From: Linepithema humile
Taxonomy: Eukaryota; Arthropoda; Insecta; Hymenoptera; Formicidae
Assembly (NCBI RefSeq): GCF_040581485.1
Contig: NC_090128.1
Location: 26,752,931 to 26,816,930, forward strand
DNA: 64,000 bases
Direction of reading: 5' to 3'
The stretch's first letter is position 1; each line of letters opens with the position of its first letter. Under the pieces are notes generated by a model. The model was given only the letters and a program-made list of their open reading frames with translations, did not search any database and was not told the DNA's origin. The translations under genes were made by a program, and so were the position numbers. Positions 39,236-49,746 of this stretch are shown one piece after another.

Positions 39236-42200
39236 CGGGATTAGGGCCATTACCGGTGCATCCACAGCGCTAGCATATCTCGGTCGCCTTACTTTGATGT
39301 CCCCTTTCGTTACGAGAATGAAGGCGACAATACCTTTATCTCCGACGTCAACTATGTTACAATAGCAAAGTTTTCATAAAGTTATTTACTGTAAGATGTC
39401 ATTTTGTAATCGATCAACCAGCGACGTCGCTTGTTCCTTAGATATCATGCACTATGTGTTTGAAGGAAGAAAAGATAGAGAATATTTTACAGACGAATAG
39501 TTTTGTTTGGATAGCCTTCCATCGCAAGCGTTTCAGAAAATTGAATATCATAGCTAGATGCCGGCTTATATCGTAAAAATACATCGTCTGCCACAGACCC
39601 TTCAAGAAATGATACTATTTGCATCGCAGTTTTGCACCTGCACCACTTCTAGAATTGTGCACGCCATGATTATATTAAAATCTGTTATATCAAGATTGAC
39701 TAACGTTTTTCTTTTTTAAATTTTTAATAGCATTTTTTTACAATCTTATCGATAACTTCACACGAAAATCCCCTAAGATTATTTCGGAAGATAAGGTTTG
39801 CAACTTTTAATCACATGCGTTTCGAGCCTTCTCAAATTTCATCGTATCAAGCGGTAATTGTCGGAAATGATCGCAGGCGTTGCAGGGTGATGAAAATCAG
39901 TAGGGTGATTTCGATGAAGGGATGGAGGGATGCGACGGATCGCAGAAGAGAGCATGTCGATACGTCTGGACGGTAAGCTCTCCTTGCAACGAGGAGGGTC
40001 GGCTGCGGCCACGTAACGCGGCGACGACTCTGCGTGTTCTATCTCGTCGACGGGGATGCAAGGCGCAACCGCCACCGGCAAACAGTTGTAAAGAATTCGT
40101 GCACCTAGCTTCGTTGGTATATGCCAGTGCGCTATCTACCCCGAGCAGCACCCCCGCTAACTACCATTTATCGCGAGCCACGTCGCTGCGTAATCAATTC
40201 CTCCGCCGCGCGGCTCCACGGCCGGAATTTCAAAACTTTTCCAGGCTTCCCTCTTCTTCCTCTTTCCCCGAGCGCCCGACCCCGCCTACGAGTCGCGCCT
40301 CTTGACGAGCGACCATGGGTGAAGAACGGAAGGCCTCCTGCGAGGTTTCGCCGAGTGGCTTATATCAGATTAAGCCGCCGTTTCCACCCTCCACTAATTT
40401 CCAATTAATTATCTCCGCACTGACGCATCGTAAGAATGTCGCGTGATTATATTTTTTAAGTATCGCGAAAGTTTGGGACTTCCTGCGATAAAGTTCCCTG
40501 CAGGGATTGACAAAGATGAATGTGATATTCTTATTTGTTAATAACTAATTACAAGCACATTAAAGATAAATTTAAAGCATGCGTATTGTTATTGTTTTAT
40601 AAACTTTATGCGATTTTAAAAATGATTAACTGATTTTATTAACTTATTTAGAAATTGCCGTTTATGTGACAAAAAGTTGGATTATATAATCGACATCCGA
40701 TTTGAGCAAACGTGCTGTCCAGCTTGTCGAAATGCTATTGACAGAGCCGTGATATATGCATACGCTGAAATTGATCTGATAAAACTTTTGTTTTCGCCTC
40801 TTTTGCTTACTGAATGATGGCTTCTACGGGAACACTGCAACATTTTCATCGCGCAATTTTGCGGCACAATAATCCGTAATAACTTGGAGCGAATTTATCT
40901 TAACTAACGACGCTTGAAATAAGAAATGCGATAGGGTCGCGGGAACGAACGGAGTCGTAGCGAGACGAGTCGATGCCCGAGGAAAGGTTTAGAGCCATAA
41001 GACGTTTCTTTTCACCCTCTACTTAAAAAGTATCACCCCACCGTGAGGTCGCGCTTAATGGACGCGAAAAATATTGCGACTGGTTGGGGGACGGCGACTG
41101 GGGTGGCCGTATACCGTTTCGCGGTTGCACTTGGCACGGTCCTAAAGCGAAAAACGCGTTCCACAAGCCCTGGGACCCTTTCGTGTCGGCTCATTACGTC
41201 CTTTCCATTATTCAATTAATCGTGGGCATTTATTATCATCAGGGTGAGGCGTGAACGGAATGAAAGACACGCATTGTTGACGGTGATGTCATGCCCGTTA
41301 TAGCCGGACTACTCAGCGCAAACACGGTCGTATTGTTGTTAAAAGTGTGGTGGCGTAATGCGCAACCCTCGTCTTACGAGGCATATAATCGATCCGGCGT
41401 ACCTCGACCGGATTTCCTTAATCTTAATGGCCGACGGTCGAATTACGTTTTAATGATTATTTTATTAATTAATTTAATGGGGAGAGCCTGGCGGTACCTG
41501 AAATTGAGAAGAAAGCGATTTGCGAAAGTGAGATGTAATCAAGGGTTGAAGGGCAAAAGATAGAAATTCCTCCTGTTTCACTTTACGCGTACCTTCGCCA
41601 TGCTTCGAGGTCTCCTTCGATCCGAGTCAACGTTCTGCTCCAACGTTCTGTGGCAAGATGAAACGGAGTTATGCGCCTCAGAATGCAAATGAAAATTTGG
41701 AAACGTTGCTTTTAGTCTGCTCTCGTCCTCGGGCGGATGATATATTCACGAGTAGTTCACAAGCGGGAGCTACGCAAAGAGAATTATAACAGTTGTATGC
41801 CGCGCGGAGACAAATTGTATACGAAATGTTATTAACTCGCATTTGATATTGCTGCTCTAAATATGCAATTTTAAATACATTATTCAGCTATATCTGAATT
41901 TTTGTCATTCGAGTGTCGCTAAATTTTCTTTAGCGTCTCCGTCGTTTTTTCTGTGAACAATTTACGAAAAAATGGAGGAATATACACTGTTCAAGTGCTG
42001 AAAGAGCGGTCGTAAGAATGCGTGCAAAAAGTGCCAAGCAGCATGATCATGCTTTTTCCATTCACGTCGAAAAATGCCAACAAGCGCTATCGCGCGCCCT
42101 TTTCTTGCCTCACTGCTCAGTTTAGTTTTGAAGCGAGTTTCTAGGAAACAATTTACTGTATTCTTAATTTTTTTATATAATTAAAAAATTAATATCCTAA

Positions 42201-43065
42201 AAATCAACGGACGCTTCCTGGCATTTTTTTTAACATAAAAGAGAAGAAGCACGACCGCTTGGTACGCAAATGGTTAAAATATCTCTCTTGTTTGACGGTA
42301 TGCGATACTTTGACAAGATTATCGATATCCATACCGATCTTAGAGCTTCAGGGCAATATACTTCGTAGGAATCTAGATGTGGGTGGTCATCTCAAGAGCG
42401 TATCAAACCGGAGATATCGGACGTGGAACACACGTTCGTGGTGAACTATATGGCGTCACGCAAAGGGCGAGAAGGGTTGAGCGATGATATGAGAGACTAG
42501 ACCCGGCCGCCGACGATACTGGGAGGGCAGGAACGGAGGACCGGATTGATTAATAGGGGGTACATCTGTTACCGGCGAGCGAGAGGGTGGATGGCAATAG
42601 TCCGGAGGAGGGATAGCTCGCAGTTAGCATTAATCACTGCAACACGCCGCGGCCTGACTGTCAGGTCCCGTATAATGCCCATTGGCGCGGAACCAGTCTG
42701 TATTTCCACCTGGGACAGAAAGCGCGGGGTCCCGTTCGAGCACGTCGGAGCGTATAAACTCGCCGTTTTCTCGTAATTAAGTCTCGAATTTCAGCAATGT
42801 CGCGCGAGTGTTTAGCAAACTGTCGCAAGTTGGTTAGTTGCGTTGCGCTATAAGTGAAGTACTTGGCGGCAAACAATAACAATAGGATGAGGAACGTTTC
42901 GAATAATTTAATGTTTGACGTTGCCTCTCGCTTCTTGATTAATGAATTTACGCAATTACGTACACGAGGAATATGTTGTTGATCATTTGTAGCAGAGTGT
43001 ATCGACAAATCAAATTTTTGCGCACGCAAATTGTATACTAATATATTATATAATTTTTTTTTTAG

Positions 43066-43158
43066 GACACCATAATGCAGGATTGCCTTGGCCAGCCTGA
43101 TTTTGCGAAGATCCATCATCCGCCCCGAAAAGACTTTGGCAGATGTGTGAGCCCCCCG
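43066..43158 (+). CDS. Candidate internal coding exon, 93 bp, phase 0
   Basis: A textbook acceptor, ten T residues then AG, precedes 43066, and a GTGAGT donor starts at 43159. The exon is 93 bases, divisible by three. Only one forward frame is open; the other two contain stops. The open frame gives 31 residues beginning DTIMQDCLGQPDFAKI and ending CVSPP, with a basic-proline stretch HHPPRK in the middle. The Met at 43075 could instead be a start codon, making this an alternative first coding exon. The protein family is not recognised, so no function is claimed. It cannot follow the 1800-1850 exon directly because phases disagree. A 93-base exon with such strong flanking signals is more convincing than any longer open frame in the window, but cDNA evidence is lacking. 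Confidence 0.45.
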
Positions 43159-43770
43159 GTGAGTATTGTACTAAAGTACCCAAGATTCCTGGCATATTGC
43201 CCCCTCGTAGCCGTAATTAATGAAGGGGGTATCGCGGCAGGCACGATTACTTTCCGAAGGGTGCTAACACCAGCTCAAAATCTCTCTCCTCCCCTAGATA
43301 CCGACCTATCTATTTATTATGTTTAATTCAACGGTCAAGTGTAGCTATAGCGCTGCGCGTAAATCACGTTCATTGTGCGCCACCAGTTAGATCGTGCATC
43401 GTCTAGAAATCGATTTCACCGTGCGAAACGTGGCATACAAATCCCTGCACGGATTCAGAAAGTATGCCGAGGTTATTAGACATTTCATTTTGCCGGTCAT
43501 TAATCTCCCTCTCACGATGAATTATGATAGATATATGTTCTATTATTCGCACACATTCTCTATATATTATTTATTTAATGACAGTCGTACAGAGAAATGA
43601 TGCATTTACATGTTTCGCGTTTATAATTAATTTTTGGGTTGTCAAAGTTTAACACAAATTAATTAGTTATTTGTTTACTCGAAAATATTAATTGGAAAGT
43701 GCTATCCAACGCAGCGAGGAACAGTACCACTGCCCATTTCCATAAACCTCAATTACCGTGGGTAGCTCGT
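43159..43770. other. Non-coding, putative intron
   Basis: No gene supported. AT-richer toward its right end. Open frames at 43075-43326 and 43394-43600 are extensions of the exon frame past the donor or chance. Confidence 0.4.
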
Positions 43771-43856
43771 CACGTGGAAGACGTACAGATGGAATATTCG
43801 CGTTCGATTCAAGCCGGCCTGGTACAATACGAATTTGCGGTTACACCATTGTGCGT
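43771..43856. promoter_or_regulatory. Putative regulatory module C1 (paired with C2)
   Basis: Aligns without gaps to 44321-44406, exactly 550 bases downstream, with about 62 of 86 positions identical by hand count. Best-preserved words are TGGAAGACGTACAGATGGAA, GGTACAATACGAAT and ATTGTGCGT. This copy begins with the E-box CACGTG. Frames are not conserved between copies (the second has a stop where the first is open), so the constraint, if any, is not on protein. Confidence 0.55.
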
Positions 43857-44320
43857 AAATTGAAATACGGCAGACCGATCATATATCCAGAAAATCGATT
43901 AGATCTCTTACGCTATCTAAAATACTTTTGTGAAACTGTTATATATACAGTAATAGTATTATATTCTTTTTTTAAAGCAAACATTTCTGTGCAACAAAAT
44001 CAACATATCGTATGAAGTGAATTTCCATCTACTTAAATATTATAAAATTAATTAATGTAAATAATCATTTCTCTTGTATGGCAAGGAAAAAATTAATTAC
44101 TTGTTTTTTTACATTTATTACTCGTATTATATATTTTTAATTGGAAACATCTCTTCAAGAGAACTTTTTAATTTATATACAGTTCATTTACTTGTGTTTA
44201 CATGAAACATCGACAATATTGTTCTTGTTTCGAGCATGCCTATTACGGGCGTACTATTCCATTCAAATAGAATACCTGAATACAGAAGCGCACAGAATAA
44301 ACCATATATGCGTTGGTGAT
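43857..44320. other. AT-rich spacer between modules C1 and C2
   Basis: No gene supported. Strongly AT-rich and unlike the CpG-bearing modules at either end; short open frames are chance. Confidence 0.45.
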
Positions 44321-44406
44321 CACATGGAAGACGCACAGATGGAACGCTAGCGCACGAATGGAGCCAGAGCGGTATAATGCGAATCTCTGGTCTCGCTATT
44401 GTGCGT
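44321..44406. promoter_or_regulatory. Putative regulatory module C2 (paired with C1)
   Basis: Second copy of the 86-base module: TGGAAGACGCACAGATGGAA at 44325, then GGTATAATGCGAAT and ATTGTGCGT at 44398-44406. The initial E-box is changed to CACATG. The alignment continues weakly past the module (GTAATACGTCAG versus AAATACGGCAG) with a 3-base insertion. Confidence 0.55.
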
Positions 44407-47400
44407 GGAACGCCGTAATACGTCAGGGGTCTTTAGTCATAACCGTCATAATGACGTGGCGTTTACATCAGTCCTCTGCAAATTACTCCAATTAACCGCG
44501 CAAAGTCAGCCCAACTTTTGTCTGCCCGATTCCGTTGGTTGTACACGTGCCACATATAAAAATGAGATATAACTGCTTATTAAGCAGCATTCTTTTTGTA
44601 GATAAAGAATGACAATTTATCTACCGCAGATGAAAATGATTGAAATTGGAATTGCCTTCAATCGAGTTCCGTATTAACATTTTTCTTATATATTCACATT
44701 AATTATATACAATATATTGAAACTATTTTCCCATTATTGATATTGCTACGCAAGACATCTGTAATAGAATTTTCTTAAGACTTTACATGCAAAGCCGCTT
44801 AAAAATACGTCAGAGTACTTTCTATTGAGAACATTTTTATGTACTTTAAAGTTTTAGCTAACGTATAATTTGCCGTGTTCATATAATTATCAGTAATTTA
44901 GAGTCGAAGATGCTTTCTTCCTTCAAGCATAAAGCTAGCCACTGTATTATCTGAAGCTCGGAGGACGATCTCCAGCGAATACCCTGTTCGTACTGCTCAG
45001 GAAAGTTTCTCGATTAAAATTTTTTTCGTTCCTCCGCCGAGTTTCGTACGTAGAATAGGGAAGGGCGAAGGGGAGTGGACGTAAATAGCACTGGGTGCTC
45101 GCCTTGATAGCCGTGTAAATTTTTAACGAATTTAACATAAGTTTATGCTGGCTCTTTTCCTCATCGTTCGGAGAAATAACTTCAGCATTATTCAAGATAC
45201 TAGGAAGTGTAGAGGAGCTGAAATCGTTATTTTCTCCAGATAAGTAAGCTTTAACGGTTTGAAGAAGTAAAAAAAAAAATACAAATATAGATTAAAGCTG
45301 TTGAAGAAATTTTTAACAAAATCTTCGCTCATTTATCTTTAAGTATACTTACACTTGATATTAAAAATAACTTATTTTACACTCATTAATTTTTACTTTG
45401 TAATTTCAAAGGACGTTGGTTAGGCTTTTATCTTATTGAAATTGACACGAGAACGAAAAGCAGGCAAAGTTACGAATCATAATATTTGTGGCACGATTAA
45501 CTCGTTACAAAAGATTAATGTAAACTTGACATAACAAACTTGTTAGTGTAAACTTGATAAAGTAAACTTCCGCTATGACGATCATCTCTGCAGCGGGACA
45601 CTTTCACTCGTCGAGTGTGATTATATTACATCGCAGAAATACAGAGGCACAGCACATCCGTTTCCGTGAAAATCTCACGAAATAATTCTCGTTTAATTCT
45701 CGTTTAAAATAATTCCACGGACGAATTCTCGGTTTGCCAAAAGATACATGAGAGTAAACGGCGAACCGGTGGTTAGTCGAAAGAGGACGAGGGGCAGTGA
45801 AGTGTGCCGGTCTTTATATAAGTTTAGTCTGCGACGACGTACGGACACCATGTGTCCTGCGTCAGAAAACATCCACAAGAAGCCTACTGACAAGTTGTCA
45901 GCGCGGCGTCCACGTTTGAGGGCCGACGAGAGAGAGACGTCAGAACGGCGCAGTGTAAACACAGGAAGCGTCGACGAGGTAGAAGGCAGCCCTCCAGGAA
46001 GCAGTGACCTCTTCTGATCGTTTTCCCCGTAATTTTTTCCGCCACGTCGGCACTTCCACGTAGCGCAGTTTCGTCGCGTTCGGGGCCCGTCTAAGCCGGT
46101 GGATCGTTGATAATTCACATCTGTGCGCGAGCGACGTTTGGACCGGCGCGGATTCCCGAGTGTAGCGTTACGAATTTATTCGATATCTCTCCGCGTGCGC
46201 GCGGAGGAGATTAAAACGTTGAATGAGAGAAAACGAGGATTGAAAACGACAAGCCGTTCGTCTGTGAGCGCGTGGATGTTGGTGACGCTCGTTGAACGCG
46301 CCAGTCAAGCGCTAATTGCGGCTGACGTGGGTGCTGAAAGACGAAAGACATTGAGCGGAGCGTGAGATTGTACCGATTGTTGATGCCATTCAATATCGTG
46401 TTTTGAGCTCTAGTGTACTCTGCTGGCATAGCAAGTTGATATCCGCGGTTATAGTTAACAAGTTACGCCTACGCTACGTCGCACAGTGAGATGTCTATCA
46501 AGAGCGACCTAAAAACCGACTGTAATTCTTGCATCTAAAAACTATAGTAAATCTGAGAAAACGATCATTCTATAGCCGCTTGTTATAGCGTTCTTCTTCG
46601 GTTATTTATAAAACTCTACTTTAAACTTGTAATTTTAGATTTACAATTTCCGACAAAATTCTAGATAAAATTCTATATTTATAATTTTATTTCTCTATGT
46701 AATATATTCAACAAATCGGAATACATACATATCAGAAATAGAGAACAATATTGATTTGCGAATCAAAAATGTTTTTTTACTTTTTTTTATTTATTCTTGT
46801 ATATACATTTTATGTTTCTGATTTTTCTTTTCTTCTTTTTTATGCAATAAAATTATAAATAGATTGTTATTTCGAATTTTGTCACAAATTATGGATTGTT
46901 TAAAGCAAACTTTAAATATCAGCGTAAAATTTTTGCAAATACATAAATTACAAAAGAGAAAAAGATTGAAAAATGGAATGGAACACAAAGCGAAGAAATT
47001 CGGCGCATAAATTGTTATCTAAGGTACGTTCTTTTGATGATGCAAGTTGATAAGCGTATCTCCGTTATGCGAGTGTCACGGAACCTCACGTTGACAGCAC
47101 GGTCCGCTGTTACAATCTGTTACCAGCCATCCATCGAATCTCCATAACATCCGGCGAAAATCGCCAGTCGCACTGCGTGGGGTCTACCATTTCGGGATCA
47201 AAGGTCCAGCGATATCGTGCCCTGACCTACGACCTCGTACTTCCCACGCAGTTCCACCTGAATACGTACAGACGTTTATCTGCCATCAGGAATCCTCTTG
47301 AGTGCTTCGATCTTAAGTCAGCAGTATATTAAAAATGCTTTTGCCAAAGAAAGCCACGTAATTGTTGCAGTAAAGTTAGAAATTTATTCTGTTTAGTGTT

Positions 47401-48240
47401 CTTACAATATAATTGAATATATCTTATTTATTAATTTTAATTTGTTTTTTTTTTTTTGTTTTTTTGTTTTTTAGAAATAGAAAAAATCTATTATGTGCTT
47501 GAAAGTATATTTGTATTCATATTCGTATTTTATTACGTAAAAAGATACATATTGTCATGTGGACAAAACCCCGAAAAATCAGTAAATATTAGTCCAGAAA
47601 CTTGCTATATGAAAAATTCAAAACTTTTTCAAGCGTATACCGCTGCCAATCGATTGCCTGTGGCAATGTACCGCTTAAGCTTCACAGTTAGAACGCATTT
47701 TTCGCGAAGGGAAACACGGACGAATAAACTTGAAAGTGGCAGTCGAGCGTGATAAAGTCTCTCAGACTGTCTATTATGTAGTTGTCATAAGATAAAGAGG
47801 GTGGAATCGAATATAGTCAGCATAAAGCATGCTGGCTACTTAGTTTTAATTCCATTTGTAACGCACGGCAATCGTACAACTCTTCTTAAAATGGAAAATT
47901 GCATATTATTGATATAATTCTTAACGTTTCTCAATTTAATATTAACACAACACATTCAAGAATCGATGCGGAAATTTCTTTGCCTATTGCCGCGGTGGAG
48001 AATCTAACAGTGCATGAATCAATGCATCTGCAACGAATATTTATCGCCGACGATTTATCACCTTAGCCGGCTAATCCGGAATTGTCTCGACACGCCGTAG
48101 CGCGCGAACTGTTGCGCGAACATTGGAAGGCGACGGAGGTCGGTTTCGATCGCGCGATATAATCCGGATTCGCCGGTCTAGAGGTCACAGGTCGCGGGGT
48201 CAGGTCGTCGCCAGGTGCAGCCGCAGGTATACGGGAGGGT
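44407..48240. other. Non-coding stretch
   Basis: No gene supported. CpG-rich at 45580-46500 with overlapping frames on both strands (45693-46118 minus, 45748-46017 plus), AT-rich at 46560-46990 and 47380-47560. The block at 47040-47290 is GC-rich but has stops in all frames checked. Confidence 0.4.
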
Positions 48241-48560
48241 GGCTTGCTAAGGGTGCAAACGCGAGCGCCCTGCAGTTCGAAACGGGAACTATCGCAACTT
48301 AATATCGATCCGGTAATTCGCGCGGCACTCTCTGTGCCTCTCTCCTCCGAGTTCCCTTCACCTTCGGCCCGTTCGCTCATTCCGTCCATCCGTCCGTCCG
48401 TCTGTCCTCTTTCTTTCCCCTTCTCTCTCTCTCACTCCTCTCTCTTACGACTGTGCATATATTCTAACTAGCCGTCTCTGTCCGTCTTCCTCCTCCTCGC
48501 GGTGGTTAGTTCACTCACTTTCGAACTCCCAACTACGCGGGAGAGTCAGTCGCAATCAAT
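48241..48560 (+). promoter_or_regulatory. Weak promoter-like pyrimidine-rich block
   Basis: A long CT-rich tract with CCGTC repeats (about 48330-48500; GAGA-type words on the other strand) is followed by AGAGTCAGTCG at 48542-48552, which resembles an insect initiator. No TATA box at the expected distance and no convincing gene follow; the mariner insertion begins 290 bases downstream. Confidence 0.15.
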
Positions 48561-48843
48561 ATGGCATCCTACTTATCTCCATGCCGGGAGTTTTCGCTTC
48601 TATCCCACTCTCCTCGACCATCGTTCTGACCTATGTCCAAAGCCCTGTTATTGGTCTGTGCTTCAAACTCCACCGCACTCGGAACGAAAACAAAGTATCG
48701 AGTTACTACGAACTACTTGTGAAATTGTTCTTTTTTTTTTCTTATTGTGTGGTCTCTTATTGTTAAACCAAGTTTACCAACTCATTCACGGAATCACTGT
48801 GCATTCGAATTTTGTCCTGAAAGCTTCTGTCTATTGTATTTTA

Positions 48844-49744
48844 CTAGGTGCGCAACTAAGTTTCCGGGTTTCACACATGAATGGCGCTAACGATACATGT
48901 AGTCGATATACATGTCTAAAGTTGTGTTTTTTTATTAACTTGGACATCTGTCAACAATAACCAGTCATAATACCAACACATATTGCAACGCAAAAATATT
49001 TTTTCTAACAATAAAGATGTCGAGTTTTGTGCCAAATAAACAGCATTTGCGGGAAGCTTTGCTTTTCTGCTTCAACTTGAAAGAAAATGCAGCTGAAGCA
49101 CGCCGTTTGCTTGAGAAAGCCTACGGCGAACATGCACAATCGAAAACTACTTGTGAAGATTGGTTTAAACGCTTTAGAAATGGCGATTTCGACACTGAGG
49201 ACAAGGAGCGCTCCGGAAGACCAAAAACATTTGAGGACGCCGATCTGCAAGCGTTATTGGATGAAAATGATACGCAAACACAAGACAACAACAACTGATA
49301 AATTTGAACCATGCATTGCTCGAAAAACGGCCAGAATGGGACACGAGACACGAACGAGTGATATTGCAGCACGACAACGTTCCGTGCCATCGCACTTCCA
49401 TCGTCCAGGACACCATCAAAACGCTGAAATGGGATCTGCTACCGCACCCGCTGTATTCACCAGACCTGGCCCCTTCCAATTATCACTTGTTCCGGTCGAT
49501 GGCACATGGCTTAGCTGGGCTACACTTGGCCAATTTCGAAGAAGTGCAAAACTGATTGGATAAATGGTTTCGATGCAAAGACGCGTCGTTTTATCGTCGC
49601 GGTATTCATGTATTGCCAGAGAGATGGCAAAAATGTGTAGCTAGCGAGGGACGATACTTTGAATAAACCGTTTTTTGTATTTCTCTTGAAATTTTCCATT
49701 TTGCATTGATAAAAAAAAACCCGGAAACTTAATTGCGCACCTAG
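48844..49744 (+). mobile_element. Mariner transposon, internally deleted copy
   Basis: A 901-bp element bounded by near-identical terminal inverted repeats of about 28 bases. The left end reads CTAGGTGCGCAACTAAGTTT and the right end is its complement with a single mismatch (C/T). Both ends are flanked by TA (48842-48843 and 49745-49746), the expected target duplication. It encodes fragments of a transposase similar to the mauritiana subfamily. Full-length relatives are about 1.25-1.3 kb, so roughly 0.4 kb is missing. The well-matched ends suggest fairly recent insertion or mobilisation in trans; the coding part is dead. Confidence 0.95.
49017..49666 (+). pseudogene. Broken mariner transposase (deletion, stop, D to N)
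   Basis: The first part (49017-49298) starts with ATG and gives MSSFVPNKQHLREALLF and the helix-turn-helix DNA-binding region of mariner transposase up to about residue 89 (ending DENDTQTQ). A deletion junction near 49280-49290 then shifts the frame. From about 49292 another frame resumes with QLINLNHALLEKRPEW, VILQHDNVPCH and HPLYSPDLAPSNYHLF, the catalytic core's second half. A TGA at 49553-49555 interrupts it, after which LDKWF to the terminal TAA at 49664-49666 follows. The segment with the first catalytic Asp is absent. In the family signature APSDYHLF the third catalytic Asp is replaced by Asn (AAT at 49478-49480). The second Asp in HDN remains. About 130 residues are lost relative to a normal length near 345. 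No active enzyme can be made. Confidence 0.93.
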
Positions 49745-49746
49745 TA

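Larger units (their letters stand above)
36475..43065. other. Long gene-free stretch before the 43-kb exon
   Basis: No gene supported. Notable items listed separately are an 11-base inverted repeat at 38385-38498 and paired palindromic sites at 39213-39235. CpG-rich blocks occur at 38800-39340, 39880-40440, 40920-41640 and 42400-42780. Open frames there overlap on both strands. A 152-codon minus-strand frame (42661-43119) runs through the candidate exon in antisense and matches nothing known. Confidence 0.4.

Noticed and set aside
42661..43119. 152-codon minus-strand frame antisense to the candidate exon
   Set aside because: No recognisable family; the plus-strand splice signals in the same interval are much stronger.
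48502..48960. 152-codon plus-strand frame with a hydrophobic segment
   Set aside because: It runs through the mariner left terminal repeat and has no splice or promoter support.
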